Positions 10,861 to 23,000 of a DNA stretch of 64,000 nt are shown here, one piece after another (the stretch's first letter is position 1; each line of letters begins with the position of its first letter). A program made the translations under genes and the position numbers. The notes under the pieces are model-generated. The model was not told the origin of the DNA and did no database searches. It saw only the letters and a program-made list of their open reading frames with translations. Origin of the DNA: Tubiluchus corallicola. Taxonomy: Eukaryota; Priapulida; Priapulimorpha; Priapulimorphida; Tubiluchidae. The stretch covers positions 1-64,000 of the forward strand of contig JAQGDQ010001012.1 in assembly GCA_030141605.1 (NCBI GenBank). Direction: 5' to 3'.

Positions 10861-13479
10861 TTCTTGCCACTATAATGTTGAGTGTGCAGTCAGTTTAGCC
10901 CAAAAAATTGTGTGCTTTGTTTTAGAAAGTTAGTCAACGTTAATTTGACATTTAATTTATTTGTATGACATGTAATTTATTTTAAAACTGTCGTTCCGGA
11001 AATTACCATCCCCACTTGTACATGCTCCCTAATATTCGTAGTTAATTACATGAACTACAATTTTATTTTTCCTAATGCACACCTTTATGACAAACACCAC
11101 TTGCCAATTACTAACCTTACTCCACAGTCTTGGATATGTTAAATTTTGACATAGCTTGTATAAAGTTTTTATACTGTTGTGATATAAATATAATGTTTGT
11201 CAAATTACTCTGCAATTAGGGGGATTTACGTTATGTATACATGTTGCAAAATAAAAAATGTATTATGTATTTAATTTCTCCCTCCCCGTTTCTCTATATT
11301 TATAGTGTTTTATGTAATACATTTATACGTATGAGTACATGAAAAGATGTTTATTGAGTTATGTAAAAATCTGAATTTTGGTGAAGAGTTGCAGTCAGTA
11401 AAATAAGTTTTATTTTATGCAATTTGTGAAGAATTTGGCGGAACAATCAGTGTATGGTACAGGCATGCGTTTAGCACATTATAGGTCCTTTATTAAAACA
11501 GACATCAAAACGGCATGTACAGCAGATGAACCTAATAAAAGCTACAAAATATGCAGATGAGCAAGGCCACTATGTCAAAGACAACTATCACTGATAGTGT
11601 GTGAAAAATGTTTCGAGGAACACGCAATTGGTAATATATAAATGGACAGTGCAGTAAAATCAGTTAGAAGTAGAACCAGTACAGTGCTCTCAAGAACTGG
11701 CTCAGCTGGTATGATCACGCTGGGGTAGCTCTCATTTTCGTGATCTAAAAAAAGAAAAAAGAACCAATAGTGAACGAAAACTGTAATATTAAGCTGCAAA
11801 AAATTAAAAAGCTGCTCCAAGATGATACAGATAATCAGTGCTTCATGTTTAGGTTAGGGGTTCTCATCACGAGCAGAACAAAAACATGTTGTGGGTCTAG
11901 GTCAGAACAGTAGCTCCTCCAGCGCAATGTGGGGGCGAGCCCTGGAAACTAATGCATTTTCCTGGTTTTTACTCATTTTGAGTCAATCAAAGATCAGAAG
12001 GTTAATGAAAAAAGTGCAGTTCAGTAAGCAGTATTTCAACAGTTTTTCACCATTAAATATATGAAATTTAGATATTTATTCAAAAGCAACACTTTCTTTG
12101 TCTGCTCATTTTTCCACTGCAGAACCATTCATCTAGGTCCTTTGAATCATCTTATCAATAACATAATTAATATCATTCTCTTTTGTGACCAATCCCTTTC
12201 TTGTGAGTCAGACTACAATATCACTAGCTGTCAACTACATCATATATTTTATGATATTCACAAACACGATCATCCATTTCTTTCTTGTAATTCGCAATAT
12301 ATCTGCTTTTCTTATCATTTTCAGGGGCGTATCAAAATTTATAACACCCTAGGTGATTTGTAATTGTTTATATGTGAAGCCTAATATTATTATTATTATG
12401 AAACCCACAATTATTATTGTATATTAGTAGTATTAGTGCTTAAATATTCTTGTTGTTCTTGTTAATTACATATAATTTGTAAGGGCTTATGTCTAAGAAT
12501 TGCTGCACAACTGATTTTTGTGTAGGGCCTTTTTATAAGAATAATAATTAATACTTGCGCGCAGTAACTGTCTGTGCTGTGTTATAAAATACTCTTTATA
12601 TGAATATGAAAGGGTACACATTTTCTGAGTAGAGAAGAATAGAAATTTTTTAACACTGAGCCATTATTTGGCACCCTTGTCTACAGCCTGGTTAGTCATT
12701 GGTAAATACACCCTGATCATTTTCATCTAAGGTTCACTTATTTGTTACGCCCTTGTAATTAAGAAACCATTTTGGGTATTTATGGTAAGTTGACAGTACT
12801 TGCAGTCATAATTGCATTATGATAATTTGTATAATTATGTATTCTCTTGGTAACGGAAAAATCCAGTGATGAGTTATGCCTACATCCTTGTCGCCTAGTG
12901 CTAAAACTGTTGTAGTGCGTTTTTAAGGTACTGTTTGTTTCGTTTTTCGTCTTTACAGTTGACAGATCAATAACAGACAAAGTTTTTAATAATACTGCTT
13001 GAAGAACGTTTTATGTAACACATATAGTTTTTGTGTTATAGATATGCTTCTAGTCAATTAAATGGTGAGAAATCTAAATGTGCTACCCGACTAGAAATTA
13101 GTTTCTGTTTAGGTGCAGGATCTATAATTTTAGGTTCGGGGTTTACGACCCGGACAGACCCGGCGCACTTTAAGCACAGCAGATTATGCAGCTTTCTCCA
13201 CTGGTCTACATAGCAAATTAGAAAACAGAGAAGTCAGTTGTAAAGCTAACACATTGACAAAACTAAAATATGCCGTAATGCAGAAGTGAAAAACTTCTAC
13301 AGAGCTTAAGCTTGCAGAATTGCTTCCCAATCCTGCACCACTACAGTATGTATATTATCTCAAATGCACAGCAGTCGACAAAAATGTAAAGGATAAAGAC
13401 AATATAAAGTTAAGTATGACAATAAAAAAATATTTGTCACAGCACTATCCGTTCATTCGATTCGAAACTCCCTGTAAAA

Positions 13480-14640
13480 CTATTTAAAGGTAAAATCCAA
13501 GTACAGTTACCAGATGAAGAAAAAGCAACTAATTTTGTGAATAAGTGGCAACCAAGCTTCTTAGGAGACAATACTAAGACCTCGAAACCAGTTCACACCC
13601 ACGTAGGGTAGATGCCTGATTGCAAACCCGATTTATCGTGGAATGGAGTTAGGCAGGAAACCAGTAGATTATAGCATGATGTGAAAATAGATCAGACCAA
13701 AAAGAAGATTTGGAAGTGTATGCTCCTGGGAAAAACCACATATGGGTCACACAAAGAATTTTGGTGTGCCAAGACCACTGCGTTGCTTTAACTGCCAGCA
13801 GTACAATCACGTCCCTAAATGGTGTAAGAAAGCACTGGGCATCATAAAGGTGTAGATTCTATGACAAAAAAATTAAGATGTCAATTGCAAAGGCACACAT
13901 GATCAGATGATAAAAACTCTAATTTACACCAAGGAACTGAAACGTCGCTCATGTCACTCAAACACGTAAAACTAAAAGCCTGCCAATTAAATGTAAATAT
14001 TTCTCGGTAAGGTCAAGGGCAGCAATTGATAATTATGTTAACAGTTATTCGTGTGACATTGTACTGTACACGGAACAAAGGTTGATGATAATAATGTAAG
14101 TGACATAAACAACTTTCAAACATATATTAAATCGTCACATGGGTTATCTAGAGGCTGCACTTTGTTCATTAGGAAAAATTTAAAGACTTGAAGAGTGGTT
14201 GAGCTAGAAAATGCTAATGTTAATATAGTTTGGGCGTTTGTACATGTTGGTGGTCAAAGACTATTTTTTGAGTTGATATACACTTTATCAAAACATCTAC
14301 AGTTAATGCATACATTTTTAGTTAACTTTAAAGCAGTTCAACAATGTGCTATCCAGCACAGCATTAAAGGTGTGATTGCTGTTGGAGATTTTAATGTGGG
14401 ATACTTAACCTGTTGCAGATTTTAATGTGGGATACTTAACCTTGGACTTTCGTAATAATGAACACAGTCGATTACTAAACTGTGAGTGCAGTAAGCGGTA
14501 GTGACCTAGTGGTAACAGCTTCAAATAAAGAGACGTTTCAATTGTACAAAAGACATAATAGTAGGCTCCCAAGAAATAGCCACATAAATGGTATTTCACA
14601 GTCAGTTGGTGCAGAGATTGAACTGTTTGCTGGCACTTAA
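13480..14640 (+). mobile_element. Decayed LINE: ORF1 zinc knuckle and AP endonuclease
   Basis: At 13775-13850 a frame reads RCFNCQQYNHVPKWCKK, a CCHC zinc knuckle of the kind found in jockey/I-type LINE ORF1. From about 14080 to 14410 follow endonuclease blocks: VDDNNVSDINNF, SHGLSRGCTLFIRKN and VGDFNVG (the GDFN motif). The coding is broken by stops. A 24-bp direct repeat lies inside the GDFN region. The piece lies downstream of a separate LINE RT relic in the same intron, so the two are either different copies or one rearranged copy. Confidence 0.7.
14384..14441. repeat. 24-bp direct duplication in LINE endonuclease motif
   Basis: GATTTTAATGTGGGATACTT and the next AACC occur twice, separated by TGTTGCA. 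The duplicated block encodes the DFN of the GDFN motif and would break the endonuclease. Confidence 0.9.
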
Positions 14641-15214
14641 AATGTCCTATACTTTAAAATCTATGAACAAGTGCAGATGTAAAGTAAAATTAAGCTCAAA
14701 ATGATTTTTAGATCAGATAATGTACAGATGCATTTACTTTGCAGTTATATTTTATTTTTATGAAACATTTCTATGTATTGTCCTATAATATAATACAAAA
14801 ATACACTCGTCAGTGTAAGGAGACAGTCGAATGTATTCTGTTTTTCGTTTGTTAGACCTAAAAAATTAGAAAGATATCGATAACAAAAGAAGATTTTGAC
14901 TCCTTCTTTTCTTTCACATCTTGTGGACCCAGTCCGCCCTGCTTACAGAGTTGACACTTGCACACTGATAAGACTGCTACTAATGTGTCTAATATAATAC
15001 AGTCAAACATTCAGCTAGTTGCAACACTCATAATTTGTGCTTTAACTAAGACCCATTTTTCCAATTTTCCAGTCCCATCTTTTTTGTAACAACGGTAGTT
15101 GGTTAGCATCTTAATTTAGAAAATCACCCAGAAATTTTGCATCTGGTTTCTTTTTTCACTAGTTATTCAGTGCTTTGCTGTCTTATTTGGTATTTCAGCA
15201 TCCATCTGTTTTAG

Positions 15215-16154
15215 GTGTCTTCTGATGAGGCAGAATTGATGATTCGACGAGATAGTATGCCTGATATCCCAGCACCCCCTGTACCAGTTTCCGATCAGGA
15301 ATATTACAATCTCATGCCACACAGCCAAAAGACTTCTGCAGCTGCAGCTCCTGTGGCACTGCCGATTCGTACTCCAAGAAATAAAAATGCTTCAAGTGAT
15401 GAACTACATAAAGTCATTCCTGCTCCACAGTTAGTCAATGGTACACAGACAAGTGCAGCAGATGAGTGGTACAAAGTGCCACGCAATCAGTCAAATGCTA
15501 ATACTACTGTGGCAGGACAGAATGAAGCTTTGGTTAAATTTAAAAAGCAACAAGAATATGACATCCCTCGTCCAGAGCAGTGCGACAGCAATCGAAGTAG
15601 TTGTGTTGATTTAGACAATATTGTGCCCACTGTTGCAGAACGACTAGATCAAGAAGAACCATATAAAGTGCCCAGGTCAGGTCCGCCAATGCCAGTATCT
15701 AATGAACCTGATGTGCATCTTCCTCCTCCACGACCACCCAAATCAAAACTTCAACTCACAGAGCAGTATGTGAACATTTTAGATTCTGTGCCACCAGTCA
15801 AACTTCAGGCAGATATTAGTCATTTTCTGGGTTATGATGTTCCTCGATTGCATTATGACATTCCACATTCAGCGTTAAGTGAAGGCAAACCAGTAGCACC
15901 ACCTCGGCCAGCAAAACCTAAGAAGATGAGTAGTACAACAAGTGCTGAGGAGTTGGATGTAAGTGCTTGTCCACCACTAATGACTACAGATTTGAAGAGT
16001 CTCAGCATTTCTCATAATCCCCAGCAGTCATACACTAATGCAGCGATAGCAGTGCCAGTCGAAGCAATGGCTGATAGTGTTCTGCCATCTCAAGTTGCTC
16101 CTCCTCCTGTGCACCGGGAACTTAATCCAAAAAGGATGTTTCTGAACTCTGCAA
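15215..16154 (+). CDS. GAB-like adaptor, main docking exon c
   Basis: Acceptor GTTTTAG at 15214 and donor GCAA/GTGAGT at 16155 bound 940 nt (phase 0 in, phase 1 out). This 313-residue exon is a tyrosine/proline docking scaffold. YNLM (near residue 31) fits the PI3K p85 site YxxM. WYKVPR, YDIPRP, YKVPR, YDVPR and YDIPH are YxxP sites of the type bound by CRK-family SH2 domains. QYVNI is a YxNx GRB2-SH2 site. PPPRPPKSK and APPRPAKPKK carry the RxxK core recognised by the GRB2 C-terminal SH3 domain. This mix is the hallmark of GAB/DOS adaptors, which act beneath receptor tyrosine kinases at the membrane. The gene's remaining exons follow at 19073, 19713 and 20554. The open frame runs past the donor to 16273 as intron read-through. 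Confidence 0.85.
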
Positions 16155-16481
16155 GTGAGTTTGTAGTGGTTAACTATTTTCATTTAACTAATGGTTTAGA
16201 AAAGCTAATATTTAACCACTTTAAAATTCATCAAATGTCAATGCTTTTTTCCAATAGAGTTAAAATTGTGTAACTCTCTGCATACTGCTGATTTTGATAC
16301 TATTCCTATAATGTTTTTATACCTATAAGTTTTAATACTTGTTTTATAAACAACTTTCTTGGCATTTCATTTTTCGGTGTTTATAAACTAGGACTTTCTG
16401 TAACCTCAAAAAAGCGACTCAAATTTGCATCATTGATCATTTCCTCTTTTCGTAACTACTGCATTTTGTGAATAGTATTTA

Positions 16482-18547
16482 CAGTGGACTCTCGTTATAA
16501 GAATCACCTCGGGAGAAGGCAAAGTGATTCTTATAACGAGCGATTCTTATAACGAGCATGACCCAGAATTGCTTTAAAATTTTTTTATGCACATAAAAAT
16601 TATTTATTTCCCGAAATTACGCTAGAAACGACATGAAACAGCATAATGTTTTTCTGGCCTAAAAAGGACTTAAAGATTCCTAGACTAATGTTTTTATTTC
16701 ATGGTTGGTTAAAATTTTTTTTAATGCACATAATTTTTTTTCCGAAATTGTGCTGGAGACGACAGAAAACTCTACATCTACTGCTTGAAAAATATCGATA
16801 GCTTGCTTTGCTTCATTTCTCCTCTGGTGAGGCGGTCAATTTCGGCTCCCAACCGTTTCAATTGAAGGTTGTCCTCGAAGCCTCGTGCCACCAATCCGAG
16901 TTTCAGCTTATTGAAGTGTTCCATCATTTCCTTCCGTGTGGGGATTGCAACTTCCTCTTTATCATCGCTGCTGTCACTGTCGTTCTCTGCCTTCTCGTGG
17001 TGGAACTGCCTCGCCACTTCTTCGACAATGCTTTCGTCTGTCATCTTCTCAGTCACTTGAAGGTCAACATCGATGTCGATGAATGCTTCCCACTGCTCCT
17101 GGGTAACATCCATCCATTGGGGCGGACAGAGCAGCGTCATCGATTGCTGGATCTTTCACATCGCCGTCATCCAGTCCTCCTCGTCACCAACAATTCACAA
17201 TGGTTTCGGTTTTGACAGATTCCCAAGCAACTTTCAGGTTCATCAGCGCGTCCAGAACATTGATTTTGTTGGCGAGTGTCATAGCATCTGATGCGCTTCC
17301 GTTGTCAATCTCATTTAGCACGGCCATCACTATGCTGCACCTAAAATGGGCTTTGAATGCCAGAATGATGCCCTGGTCCAGTGGTTGCAAGAGAGATGTC
17401 GTGTTTGGCGGCAAGAATGCCAACTCAATGTTGTCAAGCTGCACTTTTGGATGGGCTGAACAGTTGTCCAACAGCAGCAGCACCTTCTCTCCCTTGCGTC
17501 GAAGTTCTTGATCCCACTCTTGAAGCCATTCAGTGAAAAGCTGGCCTGTCATCCACGCTGTTTTGTTAGCTCTGTAGCGTGCTGGCAGCTTCTTTATGCC
17601 AGTGAAGCATCGTGGCTTAGCGCTCTTTGCAATGACGAAAGAAATTCTCTTCTCTCCCAGCTGACACAGAACAGAACAGTCAAACGTTCTTTGCTCTTCT
17701 TCCCTCCAGCCTTCTTTTCGTCCTTGAGTACGAATGTGTTGTCTGGAAGGGCGCGATGATAGAGGCCGGTCTCGTCACAGTTCCAGATTTGACGAGGAGC
17801 GTACTTCTTGCGAAGTTCAGGCCACACATTCACTAGCCAGTCATCTTTCCCCTCTGCGTCTGCTGCTGCCGCTTCTCCATGCAGTCGCTTGAAAATCAGG
17901 TCGTTTCGTTTCTTGAAATTGGTGAACCAGCCACCTGACGCCTTGAAATCAGCAATTCCGAATTCTTTGGCAAAGTTTTCGGCTTTTGCTTTGATGACTG
18001 GGCCTGAGAGTGGAGTGTCTTTGTCTCGTGCGTTTTTGATCCACATGTCCAGTGCCACTTCCAGCTCAATCCACTTCCCCATTCTCTTCCTCTTCAATGC
18101 TGGTGAAGTGCTGGACACGATATTGCGCTCCTTCAGGATCTTCGAGAGACACGACTGGTTGAGACCTTCGAAGCCTTGTCCAACCAACAGCTGCACAGCT
18201 TCTCGCTGGCCAACCCTCGGAAGCGCGTCATAAGCGGAGATGATTTTCACCTTATCACTCACACTTCTGCTTTTCTGTTTGGATGCCATTTTTCAACTGA
18301 CTGACACGCAAGCAAACAAATTTGAAATCTCTGTGGTGTCCGCCACGCCCACTGCGTAGAACCATGTAAGCAGGGCGTGAGAGACAATGGAGTTGGAGCC
18401 AAAATTGATTCTACTATCGAAAGAAGGGTGATTCTTATACGAGCGGATTTGCACTAGGAAAATGCCGATTCAATTCGGGAAACGCGATTTTGATTCTTAT
18501 ATCGAGCTGATTCTTATACGTGTGATTCTTGTAACGAGAGTCCACTG
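16482..18547 (-). mobile_element. Full-length pogo/Tigger-like DNA transposon
   Basis: Terminal inverted repeats begin CAGTGGACTCTCGTTA at 16482 and match the reverse complement of the right end with one mismatch in 24 bp. They are flanked by TA on both sides (16480-16481 and 18548-18549), the target duplication of Tc1/mariner-pogo elements. Just inside each end the motif GATTCTTATAACGAG and close variants recur several times, a likely transposase-binding array. The coding region is on the minus strand and is frameshifted, so the 2066-bp copy is probably dead unless helped in trans. Confidence 0.92.
16778..18289 (-). pseudogene. Tigger/pogo transposase, frameshifted
   Basis: The ATG at 18289 opens a CENP-B-type DNA-binding half: an N-terminal helix-turn-helix (residues about 1-60, containing KVKIISAYDAL) and a second CENP-B HTH (about 70-140, containing FKKRNDLIFKRLHGE). 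The DDE core begins with IWNCDETGLY (first Asp). A one-base shift near 17664 ends this frame at 17594. The second frame (17552-17184) carries LLLDNCSAHP (second Asp) and PPNTTSLLQPLDQGI (third Asp). A second shift near 17180 leads to an acidic C-terminal frame (17140-16778) ending SKLSIFFKQ, the usual Tigger tail. All three catalytic acids survive, so the gene died by small indels. The element lies antisense in a GAB intron. Confidence 0.9.
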
Positions 18548-19072
18548 TACAGCTATTTGGAAAAATTAGTTGCAAGCAATTAGCCTATACGAGTTCACTG
18601 TCTGCAATCACCAAGTTTAACTAATGTTTGGACATATGGCTAGTATACAGACTGGACCATTATGAAACCTGAATACAGCATATTAACACTTAAATGGTTG
18701 TAACGGAACCCATTTCGTCAAGGGTAAACGTAGAATCAGATTAGAGTCAGAGTAAATATTTCTAGTAGCAAGTCAAGCTCAGCATCGCTTCAGTATTTAA
18801 GTGCACACAGTATGACAACAACCATTCACCTCGTAACATTTTCTACAGTTACCTTCACATTTTGTCCACTTAGCCAAAATTAGTAGCAATAGGTACTGCT
18901 GATGGAGTGAACTGATGAAAGTTTACAAACTAATGTCCCCAGTTACAATTCTTGAAATTTTATGATGTACATACCTCACAGACATTATTCATGTGGACAT
19001 AATAACAATACGGCATTGTTCACTATCCATTGTTTTTACTGAGCAGACTAAATGTTTTTGTTTCTTTTTTAG

Positions 19073-19130
19073 CTTCAAGCACCTCTACTTCTCCTCCTCA
19101 GACAAAAGCTACTACATTCACAAAGTCAAA
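19073..19130 (+). CDS. GAB-like adaptor, small exon d
   Basis: Acceptor TTCTTTTTTAG at 19072 and donor AA/GTAAGT at 19131. The exon is 58 nt and accepts the phase-1 end of exon c and leaves in phase 2. It encodes about 19 Ser/Thr/Pro residues (TSSTSTSPPQTKATTFTKSK). The strong splice signals and the exact phase fit on both sides are the evidence. Confidence 0.65.
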
Positions 19131-19712
19131 GTAAGTGCAAAAATTTTTAAAAGCTATTTCTTCTGTTGTTCCAGATGTGTTTACAAAAATGAAGTGTGGT
19201 GGAATAGTTGGCACTGGTGCTTGATTTCTTTTGTGTTCCTGAATGAGACAAGACAGTTACTGACGATGATACAAACAAAAATAAAGTTAAAATAAGAACA
19301 ACCTTATGCTTTAAAAAGATGCCGATTGTTCTTATATTAATGCTATTCTTGCTTGTATCACATACAGTGTGTTTAAATCACTGTAGTTAAAAAGGATCGA
19401 CACCTGTACTCATCACATATTAGGTTAAATTAGATTAAATGTATTTTTAACCTGATTAATATAAAGATTTTTCACCCAGTGTTACAATAACCTATTTATT
19501 TATTAATTTATTTTAAACGAACTGCACCAAACAAGGCCAATGCATGGGTACTGGGAACTTGAGGTACGGGGCTAAAATGGGAAATACCTGGTAAACCTGT
19601 TAATAAAAAATTTGTCAATTTTGTCAATTGTAACAAAATTGATTGAAAATTCTGTTCTAAATTTTTATCACTTATTAATGAGATGATGAAGCCAAAGACG
19701 TTAATATTTCAG
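19131..19712 (+). other. Intron between GAB exons d and e
   Basis: Short AT-rich intron with GTAAGT donor. Nothing else recognised. Confidence 0.6.
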
Positions 19713-19899
19713 TGGCTTAGCAAATGAAAGCACTAGAACAGAGGTACACTTACCACAGCGTGCTCAACGAGACTCCACTTCTGACTCCAGCACTGGTGGC
19801 AGTAACAGCTGCGTATTTGAAGATGATGAGTTTGCTACCATGGCAGGTGCAGTCAGTAATAAAAATAAAGCAAGTCTACCTAGTGAACAGCTGTACCAG
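19713..19899 (+). CDS. GAB-like adaptor, exon e
   Basis: Acceptor TTAATATTTCAG at 19712 and donor CAG/GTGAGA at 19900 bound 187 nt. With the two nucleotides carried over from exon d this makes exactly 63 codons with no stop and ends in phase 0, as the last exon requires. The peptide is Ser/Asp-rich (RDSTSDSSTGGSNSCVFEDD) with an acidic patch and ends SEQLYQ, placing a tyrosine next to the splice site. No domain is recognised. Confidence 0.75.
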
Positions 19900-20553
19900 G
19901 TGAGATACTGGACTGTTGTTTTGATTATTTTGTCTAGTAAAATATGAACCTAAGTGACAAGTCAGATATAAAAGCCTCTGTCACTGTAGCCAAGTTCCTA
20001 CTGTAATATTTGATTTCATCCAGTTTTCTAAATGGGAACCTGGCATTGCATTTTGTCAAATGAAAACAAAACGATGAAATCAAAATTTGATTTGTAATGT
20101 AAACTTGTGTTTTTACCCTAATCATGTACTAATCCCGTAAGCTTTTGTAGGAAGCTTCTATAGGCCAGATGGTGTTGTAGAAAACTAAGGAAAGGGTGCC
20201 ATTTTCGAATCTAATAAGACAGTAGTTACAATTGTAATTTGTAATAAGTGTTTATTGGAAACCACCTGATTTCCAAGTAAATTTCATTTAATATAATTTT
20301 ATGCTTGTTTAGCTACATGTACTTATAGTGACACTTTGCTCCAACAGTTTAAAAAAATAAATCAGTAAAATATCAATACATTTTTACATACAGTAATCAC
20401 CAGCAAGCCAATGGTTTTTCAATATGCAATTCTTTCATTAGGCATACCTATACATGCATATACTAAATAATTTAACCTTTAGACATGGCAGTTGTATTGC
20501 ACCATTACTATGCTGCATTCCTAAAATCTTGACTCTTATGTGATTTTTAACAG
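19900..20553 (+). other. Last intron of the GAB gene
   Basis: AT-rich intron ending TTTTTAACAG. Nothing else recognised. Confidence 0.6.
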
Positions 20554-20790
20554 AATAAAGTGCCTCCAGCGCCTCGTTTGGCTGGCACAGTAGAATACCT
20601 TGACCTGGACTTGGACATGCCAAGTGGAACAACGGTTGTAAAGTCGCCTCCAAAAACGCCCCGATCCCCAGATTCTCCAAGTGGAAGTTCCACCGGTGCT
20701 AGCACAGTTTACAAAACTGTGGACTTCGTGAAAACAAAGGCATTGAATGAAATCACTCAGAATCGAGAGCAGATGAGAAAGTCTCACTAA
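20554..20790 (+). CDS. GAB-like adaptor, C-terminal exon f
   Basis: Phase 0 acceptor at 20553; the stop TAA is at 20788-20790. The 78 residues begin NKVPPAPRLAGT and contain VEYLDLDLD. This is the SHP2 (PTPN11) SH2-binding block conserved near the C-terminus of GAB proteins, followed by an SP/TP-rich linker and VYKTVDFVKTKALNE. In vertebrate GAB1/2 the second SHP2 tyrosine lies in a VDYV context. Here the matching position is Phe (VDFV), with a tyrosine four residues earlier. The summed visible coding is about 574 residues. SHP2 recruitment couples GAB to Ras/ERK signalling; that role is family knowledge. Confidence 0.88.
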   Translation, partial: NKVPPAPRLAGTVEYLDLDLDMPSGTTVVKSPPKTPRSPDSPSGSSTGASTVYKTVDFVKTKALNEITQNREQMRKSH

Positions 20791-22800
20791 TCACTTGTCT
20801 TTTATGTTATTGTAAAACGTATATTTATTGCTTCTACTTAACTATTAAGGGTATAATGGTGTCTGCTGATAGATGATGTACTACACCTATGATCGTGCAC
20901 ATGTATGCAGCTTGTCGCTAGGAATGTGCTGTACTCTTAATGCAGCAGCTTGTACCTTAGGTTCGGCCTTTGCAGAAAATGTAGAAATGTGGCCCACTAA
21001 TGATTTACTGGAATGCGTGTATGTGCAGTCTTGGGATAAATCTTTAAATTTTGCTTTCATCAAGCTGCTTACTCGAAAATAGTGTTCTCCGAATCAAAAT
21101 TGTTTGTGCGCGATCATACAACCCATTAACCATTGCATATTTACTTCCAAGGTTGGCCTGCAGCCTTCACAGTATTACAGTTCTCAACATCCGTTAACGT
21201 ATCTTCAAAATCTGGCGATAATTTGCGCCAAGAACTAACTGCAGCTTTAAAGTTTTGCTGATAATGCTGGAGCTCATTAACTATTGTTCAAAGTTTTTGC
21301 AAAATCCTTTTGAGCAAAATTTTTAGGCCTAGTGTTTTTGTGCGTACATAAACTACATGGTATCTTACCTGTTACGCTCAGCTGTTATGAACAAGGTGTG
21401 TCGTACGCCTGTGGAACGCCTGAATTTGTTTTAGGTGCAGACTGAGTTGTGCTGTGACAAATACAACCCCAAGATTTTCAAAAAAACTAATTTGGCGCAA
21501 AGTATAATTTACAATGTACTGAATGTACAATACTTACTGAAAATATTTTTTTGTACATAAGAATTTAGTTTGAATTTAGGCTTACTATTTTCAAATTCAG
21601 TTACAAACCCAGTACATAAGTCAATAATGTAAGGTACGCTCCTATTAGGTGTAAATATGCTCCTAAATTTATACTGTAACAGTTACGTATGTATTGGCAT
21701 TTCTTGTAGTTCAAGTTGTGCTACAATAGTTTTGGGATAGCAGAAGCAAGTGCCCTTTAAACTAATTTGCTACCGATTGAAGTTCAATAGTATTTGAGTT
21801 TATATACCGGCCCAGACCTTTCTGGAAAAACTCTAAATATGTAACTATTTATATGTTTATAACTATTATAGTCTTAAATGCATACAATAAGCAAGTAAGC
21901 AGAAGTATTTTTGCTATTTAATAGATAACTGTAAGCATTTTTGCTTTATTAAATTTACTGTGTATACCTTCCTGGTTTCACTGTTTTTGAGAATTGGTGT
22001 ATTTTATATTTGAACAATGTAGGTATCCTGTAAATAACCAATTTAGCAATTGTTTCCCTTTTATGAGTGTTTGTTTATTAGGACAAAATAGCTAAATCTA
22101 GTTATTTTTTGTTGAAGTATATTTGTATCTTAAAGGAATACTTTTTAGTGACTAAAAAGTTTTTATTTGGCCTAAAGGTGCTAATGTTAAATTTTGATTT
22201 GTAGCCTTAATCAAGGAAAATATTACTTGTGGTGTGTTGTGGTAATGATGTGTGGTAGTGATAATGTTATATAAATTTAAATTTTATTGTGATTGTGAAA
22301 ATCTTATAAACCTAGTGACTATGTAAAATACACAGTTACTTAAACATAGTTTGACTTTTTAGTCATCTGGTTTGAATGTTGCATGATTCCTTTAATAATA
22401 ATTCCTAATTTGAAAGTCCAGTTGAAAATTGTTTGCTTTAAGTATATATGAAATCTGCCACTTTTGCTAAATTTAACCTATAAAATTTGGCTTTGTAAAT
22501 TTTGCTATGTTGAGCTAATTGCAAACGTTTATGTAGTTTGTTGAAATTATTGGAACATCGAAAATTTTCGTGTGATTATGTACTGATGGAATTACGATGT
22601 AGCTACATGTTTAATATTATCCATTCTGTTATTTTGTAGAAAATAGTTTTATAATAATTTATAATAATGAGCAGTTATTTATGCATCATTGTTCGGTTGT
22701 TATAATGCATAAACATTCAACATAGTCTTTGCTTACTGCTTCTCACATGGTAAAAAGGTAAGGGATAGCATATAACTTATATATTTATTATAACTCTCCC
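20791..22800. other. GAB 3' UTR and downstream intergenic sequence
   Basis: AT-rich sequence after the GAB stop codon. The 3' UTR end is not defined: no single AATAAA is clearly favoured. No other gene seen. Confidence 0.4.
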
Positions 22801-22804
22801 AAAC

Positions 22805-23000
22805 ACATTATTTCAGAAAATAAAAAATGGGTGTTCCAAGTAGCAATAGCATGCTGCTCGGAGGGAGAGGGGTGAAAAAGAACTTTGAAAAAATGCCGAC
22901 AGCCTGGAAGCTGTGACCGTTTGCGTATTTTAGACAGAGCTCCGCAAAGGCAAGATTGAAATTTGTTTGTTCAGCCTTTTGTCCTGCCCTTAGCAATGCT
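22805..23000 (-). repeat. Dispersed repeat copy, shared with about 57570-57700
   Basis: The block from GGGTGTTCC with AAAAAGAACTT at about 22830-22890 matches, in opposite orientation, the segment at about 57610-57690 (AAGTTCTTTTTCTATCCCCC to GGAACATCC). Both copies diverge outside this core. The family is not identified. Confidence 0.5.

Larger units (their letters stand above)
8186..15214 (+). other. Intron between GAB exons b and c
   Basis: A 7.0-kb intron. It contains a CT microsatellite and two LINE remnants (8925-10860 and 13480-14640). In 10870-13470 and 14650-15210 I see only AT-rich sequence with no recognisable gene or repeat boundary. Confidence 0.6.
16155..19072 (+). other. Intron between GAB exons c and d
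   Basis: Contains the Tigger element at 16482-18547, which makes up most of its length. The flanks 16155-16481 and 18548-19072 show nothing recognisable. Confidence 0.7.

Noticed and set aside
12061-12363. 100-codon open frame in the GAB intron
   Set aside because: Ordinary AT-rich intron composition, no recognised motif, no codon-level evidence.
16808-18233. Plus-strand open frames opposite the Tigger transposase
   Set aside because: Shadows of the transposase on the other strand; no domain recognised.
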